Notes under the pieces: generated by a model | Seen by the model: only the letters and a program-made list of their open reading frames with translations | Told to the model about the DNA's origin: nothing | Databases searched by the model: none | Part shown: positions 24,801 to 37,300 of the stretch, one piece after another | Layout of the letters: the number at the start of each line of letters is the position of its first letter | How positions within the stretch are numbered: position 1 is the first letter of the stretch | Assembly (NCBI GenBank): GCA_036897095.1 | Contig: JAYMSP010000272.1 | Location: 1 to 61,993, forward strand | Direction: 5' to 3' | From: Plantago elongata | Lineage: Eukaryota; Streptophyta; Magnoliopsida; Lamiales; Plantaginaceae | Length of the DNA stretch: 61,993 bases | Translations under genes and position numbers: made by a program

Positions 24801-27800
24801 AGTGTGACACAAACACAATGATGTAAATTCTGACTTTATCAGGTTATTCAAATTTTTAAGAGATGGAGAGAAAATATTGAATTATGTGTGTTATCCATTT
24901 GATATTAATTTATGTAATGGAAACTTCGACTCTAGGGGTATCCCATTTTGGCTGCATGACGTTCTTGGTATTCAGTTTCGGACCAACAACGAACAGTTCC
25001 AGGTATTATACTCTCAAAATCACAATACTTCAGTTCAGCGCAGTTCGACAGGACTAGTAGAAAGTAACTGGTAGTTGATTAGTCGTTTAGATCAATAAGT
25101 TGCATACATGCACTTTGGACTACAGCATTACAAAACACTAAAATTTCAAGATGTTATCCTAAACAAAACAATAGTGCTTGTGTTCCCATATTTGACATGT
25201 ATTTGAACCATTGTTGCAGTTCTACATGCAAAATTTTACGACGAAAATAGTGAACATAATGAAAGAAGAGAAGTTATATGCTTCACAAGGAGGTCCTATA
25301 GTAATCTCTCAGGTATAGAATCTATGCATACATGAATTTTGACTTCGTAACACAAGAAAAATGAGTAACACAACATCAAACCTGAATGTGCAGATTGAGA
25401 ATGAGTATCAAAACATAGAAAGATCTTATCCTGACCATGGCCAAGCATATGTCCATTGGGCCGCAGAGATGGCTGTAGCACTCAACACCGGTGTTCCATG
25501 GATTATGTGCAAGCAGGACGATGCTCCAGATCCCGTGGTAAAACTAAAATCCCTCAATCTGAACTCAGACTCAATCCATAATTGATCATAGACCAGCAAA
25601 TGATAATTATCTTGCGGAATGTGAAATTTCTAGATCAATACGTGCAACGGGAGGACATGTGGGGAGACATTTGTTGGGCCTAATTCGCCAAATAAGCCTG
25701 CACTCTGGACAGAGAACTGGACACATTTGTAAGATGAGATACTGGAAGAATATCTCTTTCATCATGAGAATGCAAATCATAGCTAAAAGCTCCGATTTCG
25801 TTTTGTAGCCTTGACCTGTATGGAAATATAACAAGAGTCAGATCAGCTGAGGACATTGCTTATAATACTGCTCTATTCATTACCAAGAAGAACGGGAGCT
25901 ACATAAACTATTACATGGTAAGTCTCTGAAAAGATCTAAAGGCCGTCTCTTAAGACACTTACTCTTTAAGAAAGAATAAACTCAACCTTGTGTTGACGTG
26001 TGTTCAGTACCATGGAGGAACAAATTTTGGAAGAACATCGGCAGCATTCATAATTACCAGCTATTATGATCAAGCTCCCCTGGATGAATATGGTATGGCG
26101 CCACAGTTTAAACATCATATCCCATTTCTCGAAGAGTTTTGCAGATTAATATCTAATATTGGAAAATTTCAGGTTTAATCAGACAGCCAAAATGGGGACA
26201 TCTCCAACGGTTGCATGCAGCAGTAAAACAATGTTCACATGCAATTCTTTACGGTGTCCAAACCAACTTCTCTCTAGGTGCACTGCAAGAAGTACGATTT
26301 TGAGACTCCTGATAATTTTTTATCTACACACATACATAAAAACATTGTATCAAAACATTTCTTGTTCTCCCAATTAGGCATATGTATATCATGGAGATTC
26401 AGGGGAGTGTGCAGCATTTCTCTTAAACACAGATAGTAGAAGAGATGCAGAGGTGCAATTTATGAATGGAGCTTATAAGTTGCCCCGTAATTCAATCAGC
26501 ATACTACCAGACTGCAAAACTGTGATATTCAACACAGCTCAGGTATGTAACAGAGCCCAGTACCTAATGCTACAAGTTTATAGAAGCTCTTTCAAGATAA
26601 AATCACGTTGGCCATATTCTGAGAAATGTTTTCTAGTTGATCAGAAACCCAAAACCATTCTTTCATCCAAGTCATATGTCTAACTTAATAGCAAAAAAGA
26701 TGACAAAACTAAACAAATACATGTGTACTGATTTGCAACAGGTAAATAGCCAACCCAATACAAGATCAATGCAACCAAATGTGAATTTAAACTCGGCAGA
26801 CAAATGGCAACAGTGGAATGAGGTTATTCCTACATTTGAAACGAGCTCAATAAGCTCAGAGTTCTTGTTGGAGCAGATGAGCACAACAAAAGATGCATCT
26901 GATTATCTATGGTACACAGCCAGGTAATTGATACACATACTGCATAACATGAGTTGAGATGCTCTGCTTGCATATCATCAAACCCCAACTTGAGACTAAC
27001 AATGCTGGAAAATGCTATTCAATTATCCCTAGTTTCTATAGTCACTAGTTAGCCACTTACATCATCATGCTAACTGCAGTTATGAGCAATCAGAGGAATC
27101 AGAGTCCACCCTCACAGTGGAATCACTTGGACACGCATTACGGGTATTTGTCAATGGAGTACTTGTGGGTAAGAATGCTAAAATATGAGATATTTACTAT
27201 GCCGATTTTGGATGAAGTAGTTTTTTTTGAAGCTCTAAATCTAATTTTATATGTAAGAAAATAATTTCAATTATTTGTTTCAGCTTTTCCTTGTAGCTTG
27301 TATATCTCTGGACATTATTTGTTCCTGAATATTATATACATCTGGGGCAAGATATACCTCTGAAAGAAGCACGCAATTCACCATGTTTTGCTTTCTCAGG
27401 TCATACACACGGGACCTATGCAAATCAAGGCTTCACGCTCCAAACAGATGCACCTTTACGGAATGGAGTCAATAATATATCTTTGCTGAGCATAATGGTT
27501 GGCCTACCGGTATATACTACGTTATCTTAATTCTGTAGTTTTCTGAATCCATCTGCATGGCATAGGTTTTAAGCATCACTATTATGTGAAACATGGGATA
27601 ATCTAGTGTTAGTACTACAACAAATCTGTTAAATTATATACTTCTGCATTTTAAATCTAGGATAATGGGGCACATCTAGAGCGAAGATCAGCTGGACTAA
27701 CAACTGTCAGCCTTCAAGAGAACCAAGTAGTCAAAAAATTTACCTACTCATGGGGATATCAGGTAATTATGTTCCAAATTTATAATCTGCAGATATGAAT

Positions 27801-28691
27801 CCAGTAAGCAATGTGTAGTATCAGTGCTTAAAAATGTCGTTCTGCTACAGAAAAGGACATGTGTTCTTTCTGCTAAGATTCGAACCTGAGTTTCCTTTGT
27901 CAAATGTTATAAAAGGTTGGATTAGTAGGAGAGAAATTACAGCTTTACACAGCAGAAGGATCAAATGCAGTTCAATGGAGTAATTTTGACTCATCTTCTA
28001 CACCACTTACATGGTACAAGGTAAGCATATACTATTTGATACTATATCTATAAATTTTCTTTAGTGCTGTTTAATTACCGAAATTTATATATAAAATCAT
28101 AGTTACCCACTTCTATTGCAACTAAACACGATGGCTTATATTCTACCACAATTTAATGTATTCCTCTAAATCACCCGAAAATAATGGTTTGTTGCTTGAA
28201 TAAGTCTAAATTCGATGCACCGGAGGGTATCAACCCAGTTGTGTTAAATCTCAAGTCTATGGGAAAAGGCGAAGTGTGGATTAATGGTCAGAGCATTGGT
28301 CGATATTGGATCTCCTTTCTTACACCTAATGGCTCTCCTTCACAGACATGGTATCTTCATTTTTATGAACTTTTGCTAGAAGAAAATTATAGTATAAAGT
28401 TCTGCACTCAAAAAATTTCTGACAAGTACCGTCCAACCGAGATGCGAATAAAAGTAATTCATTTTCTGATCAATACTTGTTTAAATTTCCAGGTACCATA
28501 TACCACGGTCCTTTCTCAAGCCTCAAGATAACGACTTAGTATTGTTCGATGAAGAAGGAGGCAATCCTCTTGGAATATCAATAGACACAGTTTCAAGTCC
28601 ACCTCCTCTAGTTTCTCAGTGGGAAACAGAGACTCCAAAACAAAATAAGAACAAGAACCATATGAAGAGACCTAAAGTTCAGCTTCAATAA
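21828..28691 (+). CDS. GH35 beta-galactosidase lacking the SUEL domain (BGAL2 of a tandem pair)
   Basis: A tandem paralog of BGAL1 with the same activity expected. Eighteen exons: 21828-21983, 24472-24567, 24650-24762, 24936-25002, 25220-25312, 25394-25537, 25634-25728, 25809-25917, 26008-26092, 26173-26291, 26378-26542, 26742-26923, 27080-27168, 27400-27509, 27661-27762, 27916-28020, 28205-28350, 28493-28691; 724 aa. Exons 2-14, 16 and 17 have exactly the same length as in BGAL1; exon 15 is one codon shorter. Signal peptide ~20 aa; acid/base E179 (QIENEY) and nucleophile E250 (WTENWT) are intact. The protein ends with a basic stretch, [12 protein letters not shown], then TAA. That stretch looks like the lead-in to a SUEL domain (RPKVxLxC), so the stop removes the lectin module. 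A decayed last lectin exon lies at 29086-29193. The acceptor of exon 17 (GAATAAG) is weak. Confidence 0.92.
22481..22980. repeat. Cluster of related hAT/MITE-like repeats in BGAL2 intron 1
   Basis: Three related modules (~22485, ~22610, ~22845) share a phrase like TTCAGCTCAATGAG followed by poly-T, ATAAAAAACTCGTTACATG and AGCTAGTT/AGCTAATTTTG words. A similar module in reverse orientation lies near 48830-49020. The pattern fits small non-autonomous elements; no transposase is visible. Confidence 0.45.
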
Positions 28692-29085
28692 TCTCTGAGA
28701 ATGTAAGCTTTTCTAACAGACTCTACTTGTGTCTTACTCTTTTTCAAGTAAATTTCAGAAGGGTATAAATCTGTAAATATGATTCAATGCTTTTTCACTA
28801 ATGATAGCTGATTTACTAATTATTTACACCAAAAGAAGCAACTGCATATAAGGTGCCATCCACTTCACTATTGCAACAAATTTTCCAGATGCTACTATGC
28901 TAAAATGGTTCAGTCTAGTACTTTATGCTTCATTCCAGGTTTTCTACAACAGTGCTTTTGGGCATAAAATGGTCTCTTTTGGACCCAAGGCCATCCAATA
29001 AATTCCTAGTCATTTGGCTTAAGAGTTTATTTCTCATCTTTAAATGCTAAATTAACATAACTTTTTCTCACTGTTTTTGTCCCAG
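28692..29085. other. BGAL2 3' region, former intron before the relic exon
   Basis: Directly after the TAA comes CTGAGAATGTAAGC, a usable splice-donor sequence. No trace of the middle of the lectin domain (the FASYGTP region) could be recognised here. Confidence 0.45.
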
Positions 29086-29193
29086 GATTCTATAGGGAAA
29101 ACTGAATATTTTCGTTCTTCAGTCGTATACAAAATTCAGAGGTAACTTCAAGGAACGCCCAGGGGTCTGTTGGTTGAGGCTCAGTGCCAATGA
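29086..29193 (+). pseudogene. Decayed last SUEL-lectin exon of BGAL2
   Basis: After a CCCAG acceptor, 36 codons can be read: DSIGKTEYFRSSVVYKIQR, a TAA stop, then LQGTPRGLLVEAQCQ and TGA. The last exon of BGAL1 is 37 codons: it starts DCIGRRTC, has [14 protein letters not shown] near its end, and stops with TGA. Start, length and end agree, but two of the three cysteines are gone and an internal stop is present. It is therefore the remains of the terminal exon that BGAL2 once shared with BGAL1. Confidence 0.78.
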
Positions 29194-30100
29194 CAGCTAC
29201 TTTCTACAAATACTCTTTGACTATATTACCAAATACTTCAGTCTACAACAGGGAAAGGCTTTCTTTGACAGGAGGAACACTGATACACACACAATATAGA
29301 TATATAAGCAATCAAAATGATGTAATAGAGGATAGGGAAAACTGAAAGTCAAAGAAAATTCTCAATCTAAGATGTATTTTCAATTGTTTTCCAGTAATTG
29401 TTGTTATCTCAATATTCTCAAGAGGAAGGAAGTTTGACAAGAATATGCATAAGAAGTACATGTCATTAGATGCTATACTATATAAATTGTAAAACTGCCC
29501 AACACCAACCAACAGAACCAAATATGTTATTTGAAATGGAAACCATTGACAGGAGTAATACGAGGCATGAGATGAGATACAAACTGAATCAATAGGTCCA
29601 TCAAACTCAATTCATTACACAAGAGATGTTGCAATTAATAACTGAACTTACATATCAGTTCTTCCATAGTGCAGTATGTTCACCTTGACTGGTAAAAACA
29701 GATAGAATCACATCCTTTGCAGTTGTTAATGTTCCTGAATCCTGATCAAGTGATTAACACAAAGAGTCATACTTTGTATCTGCTACTTCCACAGCAGCAA
29801 AAAGGAATTGCAGAAAGTTAGCACTAGTTATGGGCAAAAATCCAATTTCTTTAATTTAATTTACGAACTAATACACCCTCAACAAATCTTTTTTCCTTTA
29901 CAGAAGTGTATTAGGACAAACTTCTAATTCCGGCACATACATCAAATTTAACAGCTTAAAGAAATGCAGTATTAAGGATGAAATGCAGGTATTGCAACAA
30001 CCTCCATGTGAGTAGAGCTTTTTAATTGCTCATAATTCCTATTTTTCCTCAGAATGCAAAACAAATTCGGTAGACAAAAAAGGTCACAAGGCTTTTCACC
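29194..30100. other. Spacer between BGAL2 and OGG1
   Basis: The genes converge here (BGAL2 on +, OGG1 on -). About 0.9 kb of AT-rich DNA should hold both 3' UTR ends. No additional gene or repeat was recognised. Confidence 0.5.
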
Positions 30101-31970
30101 TTATTCAGTCTTTTTTTTTTTCTTGACCGACTTTCCTACTGGTCCTGCATTGCCCGCAATATTCTTTTCTTGGAGCTTGGCTGAGCTACTTCCCTCAGTA
30201 TTTAGAAAATTCAACGGCAACAATGCTCTCTGAGAAGGCAATTCCGAAATGAAAAGTAGAGTCTGGGCCCAACCAGCATACTTCCCGTACTTGCTTACAA
30301 AAGCATCAGCTACACACTTGCAACTTTTAGGTGTCAAACGTGTCCCTGCCAATTCTGGCATGAGATACCTGGTTGCAATCTTTCATATTGACAAGGGGGG
30401 AGGAAGAAAAAAAACAAGATCAGTACTATAACGTTAGACCTAGAGATTATCATTATAAGGACTTAAGTTCTTATAGAAAAGATAGGCAAAGACAACTTAG
30501 GAAGTTATTGATTAGTTATATAAGAATTAAGAAACTTGATTAAGTTCTTATAGAAATATATAGACATATACTCATATACTGCTTATGATAATTTAAGATC
30601 TACTGCAAGGCTTTATCTTAATGACAACCAGGGTGTACGGCTTAGTACTCTAGGCTGAAGACAAGAGATGATGAAACCAAGTAGTCCTGAGATATTACTT
30701 AAATAATCTGCAATAATGTAATTTCATTGTCATCAATATCAAATTCACACTGGAATATTTGTGGTGCAACAAAGTCAGGTCTCTCCACAAAGGCGCAGTC
30801 CTTGATAATACACAGGTAAAAATAGTCTTTCACATACATTAAATGAACTGAAAAAAGCACACATGTTCTTTCTACCCTCTCTCTGGGCAAGGATTTTTAT
30901 CGTAATAGTTTTACCTTCCATACGTGAGTATCCACGGGGATTGCATGATGCTGATCGAGTGAGAAGAGAGCAATACATGCAGCTACCTTGGGACCAACAC
31001 CAGGTAAACTAGAAAGACCATCAATTGCACCTTGCAGATCTAATTTACGAAGAGAAGCAAGCCATTCCACTCCTCCACCAGGCTTTGATTCCAAGGCTGC
31101 CACAGTGCCAACAATATATTTAGCCCTGCATAACAGAGAGCATAAAATGATTACAGTTTACAACTCCTACGACACGTGCACCATTACAATTCTACGAACC
31201 AGAAGATCATCTTTCCGAGCAAGCAATAAAACACAACCATACTCATGCTCAGTTAAATCACACAATCAAAACAAACCACACAGGGATCAAAATCAACTCA
31301 ACCTATATCCAAAACCAGCATCTCTAAGCTCGGCTTCCGACACCAAAGCCAACCTCTCCATCTTCGGAAACTCATAAAACTCAAACTCACCAACACTCCC
31401 CAAAAACCTCCCTTTCGACGAAATAAAATCGACCATCTTCGTAATCCTCTTAATATGATTATTCGACGAGCAAATAAACTGCAACAGACACTCTAAAGGT
31501 TCCTGCCTCAACACCCTAGCACCTTCCAAATACACAGCCAGCTCATTAAACCTCTGATCAGAAGCCTTAAACCCATCCCACATCTCCTTCAACGAGATAC
31601 CCATGTTCAAGAACTCAAAAAGATCATCTTTGCCCAAATCCTCATTGTCAGTGAAATGAAAATAGTAAGCTACACTATTATCCTCAAGCTGCTTAAGGGA
31701 GACTAAGTGAGGCCCAATGGGCCCGGTGAACTGTAACGGGCCGGTTTCTCTCCACCGGAAAGTTTGGCCAGTCGGAAAAGTTAGAGGCAGGTAGAGCTCC
31801 GACTTGTTTATGTTGAGGGGTTTCCAAAGTGGGGCTGGTTGGAAATTTTGGAAAAGAGAGAGGGGCTTTTTGGAAATTGGCCTTTTTGCGGGTGGTTGCT
31901 GATGTGGGGTTGGAGGGGTGAACGGCGGAGCGGATGGTGGCGGAGGTGAAGGGCATTTTGGTCTTTTCAT
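30101..31970 (-). CDS. OGG1: 8-oxoguanine DNA glycosylase/AP lyase
   Basis: Removes 8-oxoguanine paired with C, starting base excision repair in the nucleus and possibly organelles. Three exons on the minus strand: 31970-31303, 31125-30915, 30379-30101; 385 aa, close to the ~365 aa of other plant OGG1 proteins. After a proline-rich N-terminus (residues 1-35, low complexity) come the OGG N-domain (~45-155, with the FRWRETG segment) and the HhH-GPD domain. The hairpin-helix LPGVGPKVAACIALFSLD contains the Schiff-base lysine K269. The catalytic aspartate is D288 in PVDTHVW; their 19-residue spacing equals that of the human pair K249/D268. The tail is lysine-rich (GKSVKKKKKTE), a possible nuclear signal. 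It is transcribed in the same direction as BMS1, about 2.4 kb upstream, and its 5' flank is part of the ancient duplicated segment. Confidence 0.94.
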
Positions 31971-32111
31971 TGAGGACGTTGGTGGTTATTGCTGCCTGGT
32001 ATTGGGAGGTATTATTACTATTGAAGATGAATTTGGTTTAAATTGGAATACCTTATTTGTTGGTGTTTGTTTACTAAGAAGTGTCCTTTTATGATAATAG
32101 AGTAGTCCTCC

Positions 32112-33235
32112 GTCATGTTTATAAATTATTAGAAAAGAAAGTTAAGCTTTCTAACACGGTCACCTCCAATAAATAATAAATATTATTAACTTCAATGTTA
32201 ATTTACCATAAAATATACTTTTTTCCACAGATTTATATTATTATTACTTTAACTTTTTATATAAAACTACATGTTAACTCTAGTATATGAAGTTTCGGAA
32301 TGGAATAGGAAGTATAAAAGAATGAGAATAAAAATAAAAAAATATAGTGAATAGAGTAGGAGATATAGTACAGTGGACATTTAATTTTCAAGTTAAAGAA
32401 GAAAATTTTGGTTTGGGACAGTAAAATGGAAAGTGAAAATTTGATTCGAAGCGAGAAAGTATATGTCAATTTGATCACATATATTCAACATCATAATATA
32501 TGAATGCACGGTAAGGTCGGTGTAATTCCGTGCAAGATGTTCAAATAACACTTAAAATTTTACACTTTTAAGAATGATATGTTTGTTACACATAAATTCA
32601 GAGTTTGATTTAGACATCGAGGAGTGCTTTTGTACAAGGTCCACTAGACGCCCATCTCATATATATCGAGCTTTAAACTTCTACAAAAATTTACAGGTGT
32701 TGTTTAAAGTTCCTTATTTGACTCGTTCATTATGTTTTATTTCCCTTTTCAAAAATTATTATTCATTATTTTTTGTGTTTTAATATGTTTCTCAAAATTC
32801 AATTAATTTCTACATGGAGATTTATAAGCATTGAAATTTGATTATTTTTAAATTATTGGAAAGAAGGCATTTAAAAATCTATATACATTTAATGTCGAAT
32901 ATTATAAACTCGCTTAAATTATACATATTTATCTAAGGCAATAATTATTTTTTTACTTGAACATAAGACTAGAGGTATCGGGTACAAAATCGGATCGATC
33001 TATCCTAAATTTTGGAGCTCGTTATGTTCACTCTGAAACATTGGATTAGATTTGGATCGATCCAATTTGGTTCAGATTGAACTCGAAGAATTCAAATTTT
33101 AATTGTAAAGAAAAAAATTATAAAATAAAGATGAATCGAAGCTGAATTTACTTATGTATTTCATTCTAATAAATGATATAACAACACATCAATCGTGTGG
33201 AGAAGAAGCAATTGAAATATAATTTCACTAATTTT
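32112..33235 (+). repeat. Segmental duplication, left block, copy 1
   Basis: Starts GTCATGTTTATAAATTATTA and matches 42844-44125 in the same orientation at high similarity (for example CACTAGACGCC..., GGTATCGGGTACAAAATCGG and TTGGAAAGAAGG stretches in both). Relative to copy 2 it lacks ~175 bases after GATGTTCAA (near 32546). The missing piece in copy 2 is bounded by TTCAA at both ends, suggesting a deletion here. Confidence 0.85.
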
Positions 33236-33713
33236 AATTACAAAAGTGACTTTAGCACATAAAACACTCAATTGTAAGTTAGATTTATGTGATTCACCAA
33301 AATTAATATCCTCCCAATTTTATCTTAATCACCTCAAAAAGTCAAACTTTTCTTTAACCATTTTTTAGTGATGGTTCCATATCTCTTGAATGGAATAAAA
33401 ATCATGCACTAAGACACATTATTCTAAAGACAATATGAGAAATTCATTATTAGGGAAGTGGATTTTCAAACTTTATAAACAACGATAATATAAGAAATTC
33501 ATTATTAGAGAACTGAATTTTCAAACTTTGTAAGCATAGAAGAATATAAAATCAAAAGATAAATAAGGATTTGTTTATTCACCACACTCAAACATTAATA
33601 GACTATCTTTTTTTTCCGTTTTTTTACTGGATTGACGCGGATTAATCCAAAAATTCACGAATTCAATCCGATATGTGGTTCGAATTGAATTTTAATATTG
33701 TGCATTCGGATTG

Positions 33714-34010
33714 CATTGTGCAGACATGCTTGCGCTGCACGTTGTAAGTGGATGAAGTAATTGCAAATGCTTGTGCTGCAAGTGGATGAAGTAATTGCAA
33801 ATGCTTTTAGGTGGCTGAGTGATGTTTTTTACCACACATGCTTGCATTGTGCAGCATGCTTGTGCTGCAAGTTGTAAGTGGATGAAGTAATTGCAAATGC
33901 TTGTGCTGCAAGTGGATGAAGTAATTGCAAATGATTTCAGGTGGCTGAGTGATGTTTTTTACCACACATGCTTCTTGTAAGTGGATGAAGTAATTGCAAA
34001 TGAATTTCAA
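33714..34010 (+). repeat. Minisatellite, 131-bp unit with internal ~35-bp subrepeat
   Basis: Two full units start at 33714 and 33845 with CATTGTGCAG and end with GTGATGTTTTTTACCACACA; a third, truncated unit follows to ~34010. Inside each unit the phrase AAGTGGATGAAGTAATTGCA is repeated, spaced ~35 bases apart, with TTGTGCTGC between. It lies between OGG1 and the 3' end of BMS1. Confidence 0.9.
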
Positions 34011-34329
34011 CATTTCTACATAAACTACTAAACTTGCAATACTATTGAATACTATAGCCACAATTATGCATATTGCAATCTTTGCCCAATGTGTTTTATA
34101 ATATCAATACTTTTGATTCATGCTAAAGAAATACTTTGAATAATTTTTTAGTATATGATATAGATATAGCGTACTTCAAATGATATATTCAAAAGTATTA
34201 CAGTCTCAAAGTTAATAATAATGATACATTCTTTCATGTAAATTTCAATTATCTAGGTAATTCTAGCAACTTTAGAAGAGTAGAATATATAATTATCTAG
34301 GTCGTACAACTTCAGAAGATACGAAATTA

Positions 34330-37300
34330 TCACTTTTCTGCATATCTGCGCATTTTCTTCTTCGCTTTATCCTCTTCAATGTACCTCACCTTTCGTTCCT
34401 CCCTTTGTCTCTTTTTTGATATTTCTTCTTCCTTTGCACGCTTGATTTCTAGAACCTTTCTCTTTGCATCGTGAGTTAGTTTCCGCTTTTTCTCCTACAA
34501 AAGGGTGGATCATTCAAATGTCAAATAAATTTAATTAGCAGCCACTGTTGGCACTTTGCGGCATAGCTTACCAAGAGCATGTTTTTTACATGATAACCTC
34601 CCAACTTGATTGTTCTAATCTAATAATAATAACAATGGTGAGTAATTACCTTATCTTTTCTGATGAGTTGGAGGTTCTGAACAAGACGAGACACTTTCCG
34701 CTCGTGAGGTTCCTCGACTACAGCTCTCTTACTTTCGAGGCTGGGCTTTTTTCTTTTATGTAGATCTTTAGGTTTAGTTTTAAATGGAAGTGCTTGCTGC
34801 AGTGACTTGGGGATGACCAAAGGATTGAACTTCTTCTTCTTTCTTTCAATTGGCTTCAAGTATATGAAAAGGGAATGTTAAGGAGAATCCGATACACAGG
34901 CGCGAAGAGAAAAAACAGATTGACCAATTTTAATCATGAATAATTATAGGACATCAAAATGTGTAAGCAACTTTTTTTCACTCACCTGGTAAAGTGAATC
35001 TTTGTTGACTGGCACTGGAAGATTACGTTCTCTCCTGAGCTCAGAAACTGTTTTCATCCCTTGCCATGTCTGATCACGTGGTTGTAAAGCCGTTGTCAGA
35101 GGGTTAAAAAATTGGGGAACTTCTACCTGGGTCCAAGCACGCAAAAATACTATGTCTCCCATTTTAATTTTATCCTCGAATGTGCATCTAGCAATGCCCT
35201 CCTTTCTGGGTCCAGCCGTTTTCATTAATTTGTTAGCTACCTCCTCTTTAGCAGCCTATCACAGAAACAAGAGGAATATAATTCAAGGAGAAACTATTAT
35301 AATTACCAGAGGAATTTAATTCATCAACAGATAGGACAATCTCTGTGTATAAGCAATATGAAAACTTGAGCCAACTCTGTGTTATATTATAATAATAACA
35401 CTCTTGGACCAACACAACTTGCATCTCACACATAAGAATACAGAGTATAATATAGATTGACAAGGGCATTATGCAGAACTTAAAAATAAATAAAAAGAAA
35501 AAACCACAGTTCCGCAGCTTTTCAAAAAATTTGGGGCTCAAACGATTTGTAACTTGAAAGGGACAAAATAAAATGAAAAAACTACATAAGATCCTTGTTC
35601 ATTACTATCTCCAGATAATATATTCAACATTTCAACCACATCCTCCAGGATAATTTAAGATTGGCAAGCAGATGCATCCTTTTTTAATTTTATTTTTAAC
35701 TGGCAGGGTATCCTTATTCTCAGCAAGATTTATTAAATACGAAGAAAAATAATTTAAAACTAAAATAATAATAATAATAATAATAATAATGATGATGATG
35801 ATGAATAGCACTGTCGATTTAGCCTCCGCATAAACAACAGGCATAAATAAATAAAGTTATAGAAACAGAGATGCCGCAACTCCAGAACGTATCATAGCCA
35901 CATGAGATATTGGGTTGAGGGTACCTTTTTCACTTGGCCACGGATACCACTAACTGTTCGAATAGCTGCACCTTCAAACCTGGCTATCTCAAGATCTGAA
36001 GTAAACATGTCCTTTATGAAAGCAGTTTTCTTGAAGATTTTACAGGCATTGCCAACTAATTTTATCTTTTTAACTATCCTTGCAGCGTGGTTGAACTCCA
36101 GAACTGTAGCTGTAGCCGTGATCCTAAATCCTGTCTGTGAAAACAAAAGAACTGTTGGAGATCGGAAGCATGAAATTTGAGGCGCCAAATGAATGTAAAA
36201 TGATAAAGGAATGAAAGATCAACAAATCTCCAATTTAGCAACTCCCTATGGCCTATATTTGCTTTCTTTATTACAGCCTGTTCCTATATTACAAATGCAC
36301 TGCATTGATCAGATACTTAATGAAGCACTCCACTCAATTTACTCCAGGAAAACAAAATAAAGGCATAAGTTAGCAAAATAATGTTCATTGAAGTCATTCG
36401 ATCCAGGAGATACAGAACAACCATTATACCTGGTTGTTGGACAAACTTTGTACAGCAACCACTCCAGTGCGAGGGGGGGCAAGTGGGCCCCAAAACATCG
36501 CAAGACAGTGCATATGTTCAGGGGTGTATTTTAGCATGCGATGACGACCATTTTGATCCTCAATAGCATATATTGGCAATGTCTGGTAGCGCCTCCATCC
36601 AATAGAAACAATTATGGGATCTCGTGTCTTCAGCACTTTCTTATGCCACCTATGGCGCTTCAGACGTACCTTTGAGACAATGAATCAGCACATTAGGTCA
36701 ATTATGGGAACAAAAAATGAAGTGAGCACTGCATTTGAAGGTAGGAGGGTTCCTGACCTGCATATAACCAACATTTTCTTCCCCTAATGCAAGTCCACCA
36801 ACAAGGATGGGATGACAAGGATCAAAATTTTCAACCATTTCACAGGGAACGTCACGGAATTCAAGTCTAAGGTAGGTCCCAGTTCTGAAACCTTCTATTT
36901 CAACACGAGTGGTTTCATCTAGTTCATTAAGCTCAGCCAGGTTGATTTGTTTTTGGATTTGTATCTCCTCCTTCCACTATAGATATACAGAAAGTGAGCA
37001 CATTGCCTGCTTTGTCAAGGAAAGAAGACTTTTTACAGATAGCTTACCTTATCAAAGTATCCACCCCCATTGCTTTCAAGACCTGATTTGGCATCATCAT
37101 TGCCATCATCATCTTCTTCGGGCAACTCATCCCCATCAGCTGTAAACTGGAATTAAGGATACAAAAGTACGTGGCCGTTGTAACAGATGCACATTATCAG
37201 GTCCTATTACTATTGTCATACAACTAACTTTTGGTTCCACAAACCAAAAGCACGGACAAACTAACCATTCTCATGACAAAAACTACATAGAATCACCACA

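Larger units (their letters stand above)
31971..34329. other. OGG1 upstream region with duplicated and tandem repeats
   Basis: No gene. The portion 32112-33235 is the left part of the large duplicated unit found again at 42844-44125. Further right, 33714-34010 is a tandem array (listed separately). Confidence 0.6.

Noticed and set aside
30988..31377. 129-codon plus-strand open frame
   Set aside because: It is antisense to OGG1 exons and an intron and has no motif.
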